Shown here: in pieces, positions 18,501-27,821 of the stretch
How positions within the stretch are numbered: position 1 is the stretch's first letter
How the letters are laid out: each line of letters starts with the position of its first letter
Assembly: GCF_013359775.1 (NCBI RefSeq)
Contig: NZ_JABMCI010000067.1
Span: forward strand, 245,647 to 309,646
Length of the DNA: 64,000 bases
Direction of reading: 5' to 3'
Source of the DNA: Cellulomonas humilata
GTDB taxonomy: Bacteria > Actinomycetota > Actinomycetes > Actinomycetales > Cellulomonadaceae
Program-made: the position numbers and the translations under genes
Notes under the pieces: model-generated
Databases searched by the model: none
What the model was told of the DNA's origin: nothing
What the model saw: the letters and a program-made list of their open reading frames with translations, nothing else

Positions 18501-18554
18501 GTGGCTCGCGCTCCTCCATGGACAACGGTGTGATCGCACACTAGCCTCATTTCA

Positions 18555-18570
18555 GTTAGCGATCACTAAC
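18555..18570. promoter_or_regulatory. TetR-type operator before the carboxylase operon
   Basis: GTTAGCGATCACTAAC has perfect 5-bp outer arms (GTTAG/CTAAC) and an inner GATC. It lies between the divergent tetR and carboxylase genes, in the position expected for autoregulation and repression. The form resembles known TetR sites controlling acyl-CoA pathways. Confidence 0.65.
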
Positions 18571-18610
18571 TCAGTTCGTCTCTCCCACCACCCCCGTGGA
18601 GACCGCGTCG

Positions 18611-20209
18611 ATGGAGATGCTCAGCACGACGGCCGACCCTGCAGCCGACTCGTTCGTCGCGAACGAGGCGGCCCAGCGCGCCCTCGTCGTCGAGCTGAGG
18701 GACCGGCTCCGCACCGCGGCCGAGGGCGGCCCCAAGCGCTCGCGCGAGCGGCACGTGGCCCGCGGCAAGCTGCTGCCGCGCGAGCGGATCGACGTCCTGC
18801 TCGACGACGGCAGCCCGTTCCTCGAGGTCGCGCCGCTGGCCGCGCACGAGCTCTACGACGGCGATGCCCCGGGCGCCGGGGTGATTGCGGGGATCGGACT
18901 GGTGCACGGCCGGCACGTCATGGTCCTGTCCAACGACGCGACCGTGAAGGGCGGCACGTACTACCCGCTGACGGTGAAGAAGCACCTGCGCGCGCAGGAG
19001 ATCGCGCTCGAGAACCGGCTGCCGTGCCTCTACCTGGTCGACTCCGGCGGCGCGTTCCTGCCGATGCAGGACGAGGTGTTCCCGGACCGCGACCACTTCG
19101 GCCGGATCTTCTTCAACCAGGCCCGGATGTCCGCGGAGGGGATCCCGCAGATCGCGTGCGTGATGGGCTCGTGCACCGCGGGCGGCGCGTACGTGCCGGC
19201 GATGAGCGACGAGACCGTGATCGTGCGCCGCCAGGGGACGATCTTCCTCGGCGGCCCGCCGCTGGTGAAGGCCGCGACCGGTGAGGTGGTCACGGCCGAG
19301 GATCTGGGCGGCGGGGAGCTGCACTCGCGGACCTCCGGGGTCACCGACCACCTGGCGGAGAACGACGCGCACGCGCTCCAGATCGTGCGGGACATCGTCG
19401 CGACCCTGCCGGTCCCACGGCAGACCGCGTGGGAGGTCCACGAGAGCCGGCCGCCGAAGGTCGACGAGAGCCAGCTCTACGGCGTCGTCCCCACCGACCT
19501 GCAGACCGCGTACGACGTGCGCGAGGTGATCGCGCGGCTGGTCGACGGCAGCGAGCTGCACGAGTTCAAGCGCGAGTACGGCACCACGCTGGTCACCGGG
19601 TTCGCGCGGCTGCACGGGCACCCGGTGGGGATCGTCGCCAACAACGGGGTGCTGTTCAGGGAGTCGGCGGTCAAGGGCGCGCACTTCATCGAGCTCTGCG
19701 ACCAGCGCGGCATCCCGCTGGTGTTCCTGCAGAACATCTCCGGCTTCATGGTCGGCCGCGACTACGAGGCCGGGGGGATCGCGAAGCACGGCGCCAAGAT
19801 GGTGACCGCCGTCGCGACCACCCGGGTGCCCAAGCTGACCGTGGTGATCGGCGGCTCGTTCGGGGCCGGCAACTACTCCATGTGCGGGCGGGCGTACGGT
19901 CCGCGCTTCCTGTGGATGTGGCCCGCCAGCCGGATCTCGGTCATGGGCGGCGCGCAGGCCTCGTCGGTGCTGGCGACCGTGCGCCGCGAGCAGCTGGGTG
20001 ACCAGTGGTCCGCGCAGGACGAGGAGGCGTTCAAGGCTCCGCTGCGGGAGCAGTACGAGACGCAGGGGAACCCGTACTACTCGACGGCACGGCTGTGGGA
20101 CGACGGGATCATCGACCCGGCGGACACCCGGCGGATGCTCGGCATGGCCCTCGACGTGTGCGCAGGTGTCCCCCTCGGAGAGCCCCGCCTCGGGCTCTTC
20201 CGGATGTGA
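18611..20209 (+). CDS. accD1: Acyl-CoA carboxylase beta subunit, probable 3-methylcrotonyl-CoA carboxylase
   Basis: The 532-aa carboxyltransferase has the family's N-terminal [17 protein letters not shown], then [35 protein letters not shown] and the C-terminal [16 protein letters not shown], matching methylcrotonyl-CoA (rather than propionyl-CoA) carboxylase beta subunits. I chose ATG 18611 because a GGAG lies nine bases before it and the resulting N terminus ([10 protein letters not shown]) fits the family. GTG 18596 is an upstream alternative. It is the first gene of a tightly packed five-gene operon and works with the biotin-carrying alpha subunit that follows. Reaction: carboxylation of 3-methylcrotonyl-CoA to 3-methylglutaconyl-CoA. 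Confidence 0.9.
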   Translation: MEMLSTTADPAADSFVANEAAQRALVVELRDRLRTAAEGGPKRSRERHVARGKLLPRERIDVLLDDGSPFLEVAPLAAHELYDGDAPGAGVIAGIGLVHGRHVMVLSNDATVKGGTYYPLTVKKHLRAQEIALENRLPCLYLVDSGGAFLPMQDEVFPDRDHFGRIFFNQARMSAEGIPQIACVMGSCTAGGAYVPAMSDETVIVRRQGTIFLGGPPLVKAATGEVVTAEDLGGGELHSRTSGVTDHLAENDAHALQIVRDIVATLPVPRQTAWEVHESRPPKVDESQLYGVVPTDLQTAYDVREVIARLVDGSELHEFKREYGTTLVTGFARLHGHPVGIVANNGVLFRESAVKGAHFIELCDQRGIPLVFLQNISGFMVGRDYEAGGIAKHGAKMVTAVATTRVPKLTVVIGGSFGAGNYSMCGRAYGPRFLWMWPASRISVMGGAQASSVLATVRREQLGDQWSAQDEEAFKAPLREQYETQGNPYYSTARLWDDGIIDPADTRRMLGMALDVCAGVPLGEPRLGLFRM

Positions 20210-20214
20210 CCGGC

Positions 20215-22134
20215 ATGTTCGGGACCGTGCTGGTGGCGAACCGGGGGGAGATCGCCTGCCGGGTCATCGCGACGCTCCAGAAGCTCGGGATCCGGTCGGT
20301 CGCGGTGTTCACCGACGCGGACCGCGCTGCGCTCCATGTGGCGCGCGCGGACTCAGCCGTCCGCATCGAGTCCTACCTGTCCCTCGACGCGGTGATCGCG
20401 GCCGCGCGCACTGCTCACGCGGACGCGATCCACCCGGGATACGGGTTCCTCTCCGAGAACGCGGACCTCGCGCGGGCGTGCGAGGCGGCCGGCGTCGTGT
20501 TCGTCGGGCCCGGGGTCAAGGCCCTGGAGCTCATGGGCGACAAGATCCGCGCGAAGGAGCACGTGTCGGCCGCTGGGGTGCCGGTCATCCCGGGGTCGTC
20601 GTCGACCGCCGCGGAGGATGCCGGGCGCGTCGGGTACCCGCTCCTGGTCAAGCCGTCCGCGGGCGGGGGCGGCAAGGGCATGACGGTCGTCGAGCGTCCC
20701 GAGGACCTGGCCGACGCCCTCGCCGGCGCCCGGCGCGTGGCCGCCGCGGCGTTCGGCGACGACACGCTGCTGCTCGAGCGGCTGGTCAGGGTGCCGCGGC
20801 ACATCGAGGTGCAGCTGCTGGCCGACGGGTTCGACCACGTCATCCACCTCGGCGAGCGCGAGTGCTCGCTCCAGCGTCGGCACCAGAAGGTCATCGAGGA
20901 GGCGCCGTCGCCGCTCCTCGACGCCGCCACGCGGGACCGGATCGGCGCGGCCGCGTGCGAGGTCGCGCGCAGCGTGGGCTACGTCGGAGCCGGCACGGTG
21001 GAGTTCCTGGTGTCCGACGAGGCACCGACGGCGTTCTTCTTCATGGAGATGAACACGCGGCTGCAGGTGGAGCACCCCGTCACCGAGCTGGTCACCGGGC
21101 TGGACCTGGTCGAGTGGCAGTTGCGGATCGCCGCGGGAGAGCCGCTGGACGTGCAGCAGGCCGACGTGCGCCTGACCGGGCACGCGATCGAGGCGCGCGT
21201 CTACGCCGAGGACCCCCTCCGCGACTTCCTGCCGAGCACCGGGACCGTGCGGGTGCTCGACGAGCCGTCCGGCGAGGGGATCCGCGTCGACAGCTCCCTG
21301 TACGCCGGGCTGGAGATCGGCTCCACCTACGACCCGATGCTGGCCAAGGTGATCGCGTGGGGACCGGACCGCGCCACGGCGCTCGCCCGCCTGGACCGGG
21401 CGCTGGCCGGCACCACCGTGCTCGGCGTCCGGACCAACCTCGCGTTCCTGCGGCAGGTGCTGGCCGATCCCGACGTCGGGGCCGGCCGGCTGGAGACCGG
21501 TCTGCTCGGACGACTGACCCCCGCCGCGGACGTCGCCCCGATCATCGCGGCCGTCCTCGCCCGCCACCCGGCACCCGTCGGCGCGTGGGGGACCGACGGC
21601 TGGCGCCTCGGCGATCCGCGACCGGTGCGCTACGAGGTCGGGGACGTCGAGGTGGCGGTGCTCGGCCCACCGCAGGACGCGACCGTGACCGTCGGCGATG
21701 ACGCCCCCGTGCACGCGTCGCTGACCCGTACCGGACCCACCGCCGTCGCGCTCGAGGTCGACGGCGTCGTCCAGCCGCTGCGTCTCGTCTCGGACGGGCC
21801 GGTCACCTGGGTCGGCACCTCCGAGCTGCGCTTCCGCAGCCGCGTCGAGCGACTGACCGACGAGCTCGCGGCGCTGACCCGCGGCACCGGCCCCGCCGAC
21901 CCGGAGGTGCGGTCGCCGATGCCCGGCATCGTCGTCTCGGTCGACGTGCGCACCGGCGACCGGGTGGTCGCGGGCCAGAACCTCCTCACCATCGAGGCGA
22001 TGAAGATGGAGCACCGGGTCGTCGCGCCCAGCGACGGCATCGTCACCCTCACGGTCCGACCGACCGACCGGGTGGCACTCGACCACGTGGTGGCCACCAT
22101 CACCGGCCACCCCGACGAAGGGACACCGGCATGA
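20215..22134 (+). CDS. accA1: Acyl-CoA carboxylase alpha subunit (biotin carboxylase plus biotin carrier)
   Basis: The 639-aa subunit starts with the biotin carboxylase N-domain ([15 protein letters not shown]). The ATP-grasp loop [11 protein letters not shown] lies near residue 146 and [14 protein letters not shown] in the central domain. It ends in a biotinyl domain with the biotinylated lysine in EAMKMEH near residue 596. A GTG at 20206 overlapping the accD1 stop (GTGA) is an alternative start that would add three residues and couple translation. Its 3' end overlaps the acyl-CoA dehydrogenase start by four bases. It carboxylates biotin for the AccD1 partner. Confidence 0.92.
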   Translation: MFGTVLVANRGEIACRVIATLQKLGIRSVAVFTDADRAALHVARADSAVRIESYLSLDAVIAAARTAHADAIHPGYGFLSENADLARACEAAGVVFVGPGVKALELMGDKIRAKEHVSAAGVPVIPGSSSTAAEDAGRVGYPLLVKPSAGGGGKGMTVVERPEDLADALAGARRVAAAAFGDDTLLLERLVRVPRHIEVQLLADGFDHVIHLGERECSLQRRHQKVIEEAPSPLLDAATRDRIGAAACEVARSVGYVGAGTVEFLVSDEAPTAFFFMEMNTRLQVEHPVTELVTGLDLVEWQLRIAAGEPLDVQQADVRLTGHAIEARVYAEDPLRDFLPSTGTVRVLDEPSGEGIRVDSSLYAGLEIGSTYDPMLAKVIAWGPDRATALARLDRALAGTTVLGVRTNLAFLRQVLADPDVGAGRLETGLLGRLTPAADVAPIIAAVLARHPAPVGAWGTDGWRLGDPRPVRYEVGDVEVAVLGPPQDATVTVGDDAPVHASLTRTGPTAVALEVDGVVQPLRLVSDGPVTWVGTSELRFRSRVERLTDELAALTRGTGPADPEVRSPMPGIVVSVDVRTGDRVVAGQNLLTIEAMKMEHRVVAPSDGIVTLTVRPTDRVALDHVVATITGHPDEGTPA

Positions 22135-23306
22135 CGTTCGACCTCACCCCCGAGCAGCAGAAGCTCCGCGACGAGGTGCGGGACTTCGCCGACACCGTCG
22201 TCGCGCCCGCCGCCTACGAATACGACACGAAGCGCGAGCTGCCGTACGAGATCCTCGCGCAGATGGGGGAGATGGGGCTGTTCGGTCTGCCGTTCCCCGT
22301 CGAGTACGGCGGCCAGGGGCGCGACTACGTGGACCTGTGCCTGGCGGTCGAGCAGCTGGCGCGGGTGGACCAGTCGATCGCCGTGACGCTCGAGGCCGGC
22401 GTGGGGCTGGGCGCGATGCCGGTGTGGCGCAGCGGGACCGAGGCGCAGAAGCGGGAGTGGATCCCGATGCTGGCGCGGGGTGAGGCGCTCGCGGCGTTCG
22501 GGCTGACGGAGGCCGACGCCGGGTCCGACGCCGCCGGCACCAAGACCACCGCACGCGTCGAGGACGGCGAGTGGGTGATCGACGGGACCAAGCAGTTCAT
22601 CACCAACTCGGGCTCGAGGATCACGCGGCTCATCACGATCACCGCGGTCACGGGCGAGAGCGTGCGCGCGGACGGGTCGGTGAAGAAGGAGCTCACCGCG
22701 ATCCTGGTGCCGAGCAGCACGCCGGGCCTGACCGTCCTGCCCGCGTACGACAAGGTCGGCTGGCACACCTCCGACACCCACCCGCTCCGGTTCGAGGACG
22801 TCCGCGTACCGGAGGCGAACCTGCTCGGCGAGCGCGGCCGGGGCTTCGCGCAGTTCATCCAGACGCTCGACGAGGGCCGCGTGGCGTTCGCCGCCCTGTG
22901 CACGGGGGCCGCGCAGGGCTGCCTGGAGGAGGCCATGCGGTACGCCAAGAGCCGCAACGTGTTCGGCCACCCCATCGGCGACAACCAGCACATCGCGTTC
23001 ACGATCGCCCGGATGGAGGCGCGCGTGCACTCCGCCCGGCTGGCGTGGCTCGACGCCGCCCGCCGGCTGGTCGCCGGGCAGCCGTTCAAGCTCGAGGCGA
23101 GCCTGGCCAAGCTGATCGGCAGCGAGGCGGCGATGGACAACGCCCGGGACGCGACGCAGATCTTCGGCGGGTACGGCGTGATGAACGAGAACCCCGTGGC
23201 CCGGCACTACCGCGACGCGAAGATCCTGGAGATCGGGGAGGGGACCACGCAGGTGCAGCTCATGGTGATCGCGCGGGAGCTGGGCTTCTCCGGGGCGCCG
23301 CGATGA
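22131..23306 (+). CDS. Acyl-CoA dehydrogenase, probable isovaleryl-CoA dehydrogenase
   Basis: This 391-aa FAD enzyme has [20 protein letters not shown] (FAD-binding signature 1). The C-terminal [22 protein letters not shown] is followed by [12 protein letters not shown], which contains the family's usual catalytic glutamate region. Length is standard. It overlaps accA1 upstream and the MaoC gene downstream by four bases each. Genomic place, next to methylcrotonyl-CoA carboxylase, argues for isovaleryl-CoA as substrate, giving 3-methylcrotonyl-CoA. It corresponds in order to fadE19 in mycobacteria. Specificity is an inference from context, since motifs alone do not separate short- and branched-chain enzymes. 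Confidence 0.9.
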   Translation: MTFDLTPEQQKLRDEVRDFADTVVAPAAYEYDTKRELPYEILAQMGEMGLFGLPFPVEYGGQGRDYVDLCLAVEQLARVDQSIAVTLEAGVGLGAMPVWRSGTEAQKREWIPMLARGEALAAFGLTEADAGSDAAGTKTTARVEDGEWVIDGTKQFITNSGSRITRLITITAVTGESVRADGSVKKELTAILVPSSTPGLTVLPAYDKVGWHTSDTHPLRFEDVRVPEANLLGERGRGFAQFIQTLDEGRVAFAALCTGAAQGCLEEAMRYAKSRNVFGHPIGDNQHIAFTIARMEARVHSARLAWLDAARRLVAGQPFKLEASLAKLIGSEAAMDNARDATQIFGGYGVMNENPVARHYRDAKILEIGEGTTQVQLMVIARELGFSGAPR

Positions 23307-23779
23307 CGAGAGACATCGAGCAGCGCGGGCTCTACTACGAGGAGCTCGGGCTCGACGTCCGCTACGTGCACCGCCCCGGACGCACGATGACCGAGGCGGA
23401 CAACGTCCTGTTCTCCACGCTCACCATGAACCCGCAGGCGCTGCACCTCGATGCGGCGTGGTCCGCCGAGCAGCCGTTCGGGCAGCGGCTGGTGAACTCG
23501 ATGATGACCCTGGCCGTGCTGGTGGGGAGCTCCGTCGCGCAGCTGACCCAGGGCACGATCGTCGCCAACCTCGGCTTCACGGACGTCCGGTTCCCGCACC
23601 CGCTGTTCCACGGGGACACGCTCTACTCCTCGACCGTGGTCACCGACAAGCGGCTCTCGACCTCCCGGCCCGGCCAGGGCGTGGTCACGCTGGAGCACAC
23701 CGGCCGCAACCAGGACGACGTCGTGGTGGCCGTCGCGGTGCGGACGGTCCTCTTCTGGTGCAGGGACGCCGCGCCATGA
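23303..23779 (+). CDS. MaoC-like hot-dog hydratase, probable methylglutaconyl-CoA hydratase
   Basis: The 158-aa single hot-dog-fold protein is of the MaoC type. The hydratase segment TMNPQALHLDAAWS supplies the conserved histidine, and the central helix follows (LVNSMMTLAVLVG). No crotonase-type enoyl-CoA hydratase gene occurs in this operon, so this protein probably performs the hydration of 3-methylglutaconyl-CoA. Similar proteins hydrate mesaconyl-CoA. It overlaps its neighbours by four bases on each side and directly precedes the CitE-like lyase; the pair also stays together in mycobacteria. Substrate and product stereochemistry are inferred, not visible. Confidence 0.8.
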   Translation: MTRDIEQRGLYYEELGLDVRYVHRPGRTMTEADNVLFSTLTMNPQALHLDAAWSAEQPFGQRLVNSMMTLAVLVGSSVAQLTQGTIVANLGFTDVRFPHPLFHGDTLYSSTVVTDKRLSTSRPGQGVVTLEHTGRNQDDVVVAVAVRTVLFWCRDAAP

Positions 23780-24582
23780 CCGGCTTCACCAGGGGCCCGG
23801 CGCTGCTGTTCTGCCCCGCCGACCGCCCCGAGCGCTACGCCAAGGCCGCAGCGCGGGCCGACGCCGTGATCCTGGACCTCGAGGACGCCGTCGCCGTGGA
23901 CGCGAAGCCGGCCGCACGCGCGGCGCTGTCGTCCGCACCCCTGGATCCCGACCGCACGATCGTCCGGGTGAACCCGGCAGGCTCCCACGACTTCGCCGCC
24001 GACCTGCGCGCCCTCGAGGCGACGCCGTACCGCACGATCATGCTGGCCAAGACCTCCTCGGCCGCCGACGTCCGGCAGCTCGCGGCCTTCGACGTCGTCG
24101 CGCTGCTCGAGACGGCGGCCGGTGTGGTCGCCGCGGCGTCGATCGCGGCGGAGCCCAACGTCGTCGCCCTGATGTGGGGTTCCGAGGACCTGGTCGCCTC
24201 CCTGGGCGGCACGTCGAGCCGTGGGCCCGACGGGGGGTACCGCGCCGTGGTCCGGCACGCGAGGTCCGTCGTCCTGCTGGCAGCGGGCGCGCACGGCAAG
24301 GCGGCGATCGACGCCGTGCACCTGGAGGTCGAGGACCTCGCCGGCCTGGCCGACGAGGCCACCGACGCCGCCGCCAGCGGGTTCGCCGCCACGGCCTGCA
24401 TCCACCCGTCGCAGGTGCCCGTGGTCCGCGCGGCCTACCGACCACGGGAGGACGAGGTGCGCTGGGCGCGCGACGTGCTCGCGGCCGCGGCCGGCCAGGG
24501 CGGGGCGTTCCTGAGCGAGGGGCGCATGGTCGACGGACCGATCCTGCGGCAGGCCGAAGAGGTGCTCCGCCGAGCGCTATGA
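23776..24582 (+). CDS. citE: CitE-like / HpcH-type CoA-ester lyase
   Basis: This 268-aa TIM-barrel lyase has the family's LLFCPADRPERYAKAAARAD, the metal-site VILDLEDAV, the LLETAAG segment and the acidic MWGSEDLVASLGG. It lacks partner CitF/CitD genes, so it is not a citrate lyase component. In M. tuberculosis the gene at the equivalent place (Rv2498c) is reported as a bifunctional beta-hydroxyacyl-CoA lyase acting in leucine catabolism and itaconate dissimilation. The same role is inferred here: cleavage of HMG-CoA-like and citramalyl-CoA substrates. It closes the operon and overlaps the convergent membrane-protein gene by six bases. Confidence 0.85.
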   Translation: MTGFTRGPALLFCPADRPERYAKAAARADAVILDLEDAVAVDAKPAARAALSSAPLDPDRTIVRVNPAGSHDFAADLRALEATPYRTIMLAKTSSAADVRQLAAFDVVALLETAAGVVAAASIAAEPNVVALMWGSEDLVASLGGTSSRGPDGGYRAVVRHARSVVLLAAGAHGKAAIDAVHLEVEDLAGLADEATDAAASGFAATACIHPSQVPVVRAAYRPREDEVRWARDVLAAAAGQGGAFLSEGRMVDGPILRQAEEVLRRAL

Positions 24583-25908
24583 CGCCGTCGCACGTGCGCG
24601 CGGCCTGGTGCCCGCCACCGGCGCCGGACCGGTCACCGTGTTCCACAGGTACCGCTCGAGGCTGCGCGAGAACTGGCCCACGGTCGCCGGGTCGCTGCTG
24701 TAGGCCAGCACCTCGTGACCCTCGAGCTCCTGCTCGATCCGGCCCACGACCGAGCTGGGCGCCGCCGCGAGGGCCTCGTACCGGGGCACGTGCCAGCTCG
24801 GGGGTGCCGTGCGCGCGACGTCGGGGAGGAAGCGCGCCAGACGATCCACGTGCCCGATGTACACGCACCGGCCGTCGTCGTGGGCGGTCAGCTCCCGGAT
24901 CTCCCACAGCAGGCTCTCGGTGGGCCGGGACACGTCGACCAGGGTGACCTCGGTGCCGGCCAGGAGGCGGCTCACGGTCGCGCGCCACAGGGCGTTGGTG
25001 GACGCGACGACCATGAGCTGAGGGCTGAACACCCGGCGGGTCATGCGTTCGACGAGCGCTCCGACCGTCGCCACGTCGCCCGCGTCCTGGACGGACTGCC
25101 GCGCCGCACCCTCGGCGGCCTGGGCGCTGCGCTCGACGCGCTCCGACAGCAGGAAGGCGGGAAACAGGAGCCGGGGAAGCACCCAGGCGAGCAGCATCCC
25201 CGCCAGGACCAGCAGGACCGCCGCGGTGGCCAGCTGAGCGCCCGACTCGATGCGCAGCGGGGACGCGTCCAGCAGGCCGGCGGGGAGCAGGGTGGTCGGG
25301 TCGGAGGTCGTGTCCGCCGCGCGCAGGATGACCACGAAGGAGGCGATGAACCCGACGGTCATGACCGGGCCGACGACCTTGCGGGTGTGCTGCGCGACCG
25401 ACCGCGAGAACAGCGTCATGCCTGACCGCCGCGCGCCGACGGCCTGCACGTCCGAGTCGTCGAGCGTGACCACTCGCCACGACCGTCCCAGGACCGTGAG
25501 CGCGGCCGTGACGATGCGCGTCGCGTCGTCGTACCCGAACCGGCGCAGGAAGAGCACGGCGTGACGCCGACGCCGGAGCAGCGCGAGCCCCAGCCACAGG
25601 AGGGCGAGCGACGCGGCGAGCCCGATTCCGAGCCCGAGCCCCGGCTCCAGCAGCGTCGACAGGTCGACCGCCGGCGCCGAGCTGAGCCAGTCCGGGCTCC
25701 ACCGGCCGGCGGGGTCCATGCCGCGCACGACGCTCGCGGCGTACCCGCGCCCGACGACGACGACGAAGACGACCGACACGGCGAAGACGACGCACAGCCC
25801 GGCGATCCCCACGCCCATGAGCAGCACACCGGCGACGCTCGCGGCAGACGCCGACGCGCTCCGGGCGGAGCCGCGGGACAGGACGTCGTACACCACCTTC
25901 ACGCTCAC
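24577..25908 (-). CDS. Multi-pass membrane protein of unknown function
   Basis: This 443-aa protein starts at GTG 25908 behind a strong GGAGGA. It has two N-terminal transmembrane segments (near 25-55 and 95-110), two more in the centre (near 180-200 and 225-250), and a soluble C-terminal domain of about 180 residues. The first loop ends with LFLRRFGYDDATRIV, then VVTLDDSDVQAVG, which resembles the LRPF-type sensor or TIR-like Rossmann elements seen in some bacterial membrane proteins. The C-terminal part (VYIGHVDRLARFL, VLAYSSDP) repeats that style. I do not recognise a named family. The GTG overlaps the stop of a 38-codon ORF upstream (GTGA). Possible roles are signalling or sensing; there is no enzymatic motif I would trust. 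Confidence 0.7.
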   Translation of the reverse strand: MSVKVVYDVLSRGSARSASASAASVAGVLLMGVGIAGLCVVFAVSVVFVVVVGRGYAASVVRGMDPAGRWSPDWLSSAPAVDLSTLLEPGLGLGIGLAASLALLWLGLALLRRRRHAVLFLRRFGYDDATRIVTAALTVLGRSWRVVTLDDSDVQAVGARRSGMTLFSRSVAQHTRKVVGPVMTVGFIASFVVILRAADTTSDPTTLLPAGLLDASPLRIESGAQLATAAVLLVLAGMLLAWVLPRLLFPAFLLSERVERSAQAAEGAARQSVQDAGDVATVGALVERMTRRVFSPQLMVVASTNALWRATVSRLLAGTEVTLVDVSRPTESLLWEIRELTAHDDGRCVYIGHVDRLARFLPDVARTAPPSWHVPRYEALAAAPSSVVGRIEQELEGHEVLAYSSDPATVGQFSRSLERYLWNTVTGPAPVAGTRPRARATAS

Positions 25909-26021
25909 GGTTCCTCCAAGGAGCGGGCTCGGACGGTGCCGACGGTCGTGTTCACGGACGGCACACCGCAGTCCGGGCGCACGGCAGCCGACGAGGGCGG
26001 CACGGCTGGGTTCTGCGTCAT
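25905..26021 (-). CDS. Possible 38-aa leader ORF coupled to the membrane protein
   Basis: ATG 26021 is preceded by GGAG and opens a 38-codon frame (MTQNPAVPPSSAAV...) that ends in a TGA overlapping the GTG start of the next gene (GTGA at 25905-25908). That is the coupling geometry seen between real gene pairs in this window. The ORF ends with RSLEEP, and the GGAGGA ribosome binding site for the next gene lies inside it. No family is recognised. It may be a small protein, a leader controlling the membrane protein, or chance. Confidence 0.35.
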   Translation of the reverse strand: MTQNPAVPPSSAAVRPDCGVPSVNTTVGTVRARSLEEP

Positions 26022-26238
26022 GACCATCTCCGAGAGATCGAGGCGAGCGGGGGTGCTCGAAGAGAAGGGGTCCGGGCGCGCAGGCGGGATACCGACGTCA
26101 CGACGACCGGTGCGGCTAGGGACCACCGGCCCTGGTGCGCGCGCGGCTGCCGAGCAGGCTGGAAGGGACCGGTCGGCGCGTCGGTGCCGGGCACCGTGGC
26201 CCGCACGCGAGCCGGCCGGCACGCACCCGGAGGTGATC
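26022..26238. other. Divergent intergenic segment without a convincing gene
   Basis: With the possible leader ORF, this makes up a 330-bp gap between divergent genes. It should hold promoters for the hydrolase gene to the right and the membrane protein to the left. I found no clear -35/-10 pair or long palindrome in it. Confidence 0.4.
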
Positions 26239-27765
26239 ATGGCCGGCACGATGAGTCCCGTCCTGACGGACGACAGGTCCGCCTGGCACCTACCGCACCC
26301 AGGCGCCCTGCGGCGGTGGGCACCGCTCGCGGGCGTGCTCGCGCTGGCTGCCCTGACAGGCCTGCTGACCGGTCAGGTCGCACCGCTCGGCCCGGTCTCG
26401 TCGGTCGGCGCGCTGGTCGTCATGGCGACCGGCGCCGGACTCGGCCTCGTCGGGGGACGGGTGGTGCGCTCCGCCTGGGTCGTCGTCCCGCTGGCCGTCG
26501 TGCACGTCGCCGCGATCGAGATCGCCCGCAGTGACGTGCTCCTGCCCACCGTGCACGACGTCCGGATCGACTCGATCTGGGGCCTGCTGGCGCTCGTTCT
26601 GGGTCGCGGGGTGCATGCCCTGCTGCTGGTCCTGCCGATGATCCTGGGCGCCCGAGTGGGGGCCGGTCGGCCGCGTCGGCGAGCCGGTGCGGTGGGCACC
26701 GCCGTCGTCGGCGCGCTCACCCTCGGGCTGGCGGTCGTCGTGGCGCTGCCCGCCGGAACTCCGCCCGTGCGCGACGCCGACGGCGAGATCGTGCCCGGCA
26801 GCGTCGCGACCCTCGACACGGTCTGGCTCGGCGGAGACCCCCACTCCGTCCTGGTCCGGGCCGCCGACCCCGACGCTCCGGTGCTGCTCTACCTGTCGGG
26901 CGGTCCCGGGCAGTCCGACCTCGCGCTGGCCCGGGTCCTGTCCGAGCCCTGGGTCGACGACGTCGTCTTCGCGACCTTCGACCAGCGGGGAAACGGCACG
27001 TCCTACGCCGCGCTCCTGCCCACCGAGGAGGCCACGCTCGACCGGGCCGTCGCCGACGTCATCGACCTCACCCTCCACCTCCGAGCCCGCTTCGACGAGG
27101 ACAAGGTCATCCTCATGGGGGAGTCCTGGGGAACGATCCTCGGCGTCCTGGCTGTCGAGCGGCGGCCCGACCTGTTCCACGCCTACCTCGGCAGCGGGCA
27201 GATGGTCGACGTCACCGAGACCGACCGCAGGATCTACCGGGACCTCGTCGACTACGCGGACCGGACCGGCGACCGGGCGGTGGCGGACCTGACCGAGCGG
27301 ATCGGGGAGCCGCCCTACGCCGACCTGCCATGGGCGAACGCCGACGTGATGCTGGCCTACGAGTACCTGTACGGGCCGTACACGCCGTCCGAGGGCTACC
27401 TGGCGCGCGGTGAGGCCTCCGGGCTGGACGCGTTCGGCGTCCGAGGGGTCGAGTACACGTTCCTCGACAAGGTCGACGTGCTGCGCGGCCTCATGGACAC
27501 CTTCGCGGTGATGTACCCGCAGATCCAGGGCCTGGACCTGCGGCAGGAGGTCCCGCGCCTGGAGGTCCCGGTGTTCGTGCTCGACGGTGCCGCGGAGCTG
27601 GACGGTCGACGCGACCTCGCCCTCGAGTGGTACGCGGCCCTGGACGCACCGCAGAAGCGGCTCGTGACGTTCCAGGACGCGGCGCACGCGGTGGCGTTCG
27701 AGCAGGCCGGCGCCGTCGACCGGCTGCTGGTCGAGGAGGTCCTCCCGCTGGTGGGTGAGCGTTGA
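26239..27765 (+). CDS. Membrane-anchored S33-type alpha/beta hydrolase (prolyl aminopeptidase-like)
   Basis: ATG 26239 follows a near-perfect Shine-Dalgarno (GGAGGTGAT) and gives 508 aa. The first ~170 residues hold about five hydrophobic segments, for example WAPLAGVLALAALTGLL, ALVVMATGAGLGLVGG and a final span ending VALPAG. The rest is a prolyl-iminopeptidase-like hydrolase: YLSGGPGQSD (oxyanion), FDQRGNGTS, nucleophile elbow GESWGT (Ser295), and C-terminal histidine in DAAHAVAF near residue 479. The hydrolase domain would lie on the outer face after the last span. The substrate is unknown; peptides or small esters are possible. The long frame open to 25561 upstream is not coding. Confidence 0.82.
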   Translation: MAGTMSPVLTDDRSAWHLPHPGALRRWAPLAGVLALAALTGLLTGQVAPLGPVSSVGALVVMATGAGLGLVGGRVVRSAWVVVPLAVVHVAAIEIARSDVLLPTVHDVRIDSIWGLLALVLGRGVHALLLVLPMILGARVGAGRPRRRAGAVGTAVVGALTLGLAVVVALPAGTPPVRDADGEIVPGSVATLDTVWLGGDPHSVLVRAADPDAPVLLYLSGGPGQSDLALARVLSEPWVDDVVFATFDQRGNGTSYAALLPTEEATLDRAVADVIDLTLHLRARFDEDKVILMGESWGTILGVLAVERRPDLFHAYLGSGQMVDVTETDRRIYRDLVDYADRTGDRAVADLTERIGEPPYADLPWANADVMLAYEYLYGPYTPSEGYLARGEASGLDAFGVRGVEYTFLDKVDVLRGLMDTFAVMYPQIQGLDLRQEVPRLEVPVFVLDGAAELDGRRDLALEWYAALDAPQKRLVTFQDAAHAVAFEQAGAVDRLLVEEVLPLVGER

Positions 27766-27786
27766 CTCCGACGGGTGCGACGGCGT

Positions 27787-27812
27787 GGGGGCCCTCCCGA
27801 CGGAGGGCTCCC
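27787..27812. terminator. Bidirectional terminator between convergent genes
   Basis: GCCCTCC at 27791-27797 pairs with GGAGGGC at 27802-27808 around a CGAC loop. The flanks extend the stem with one G-T wobble to about 11 bp. It lies between the hydrolase (+) and the small secreted protein (-). Confidence 0.75.
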
Positions 27813-27821
27813 ACTGTGCCG

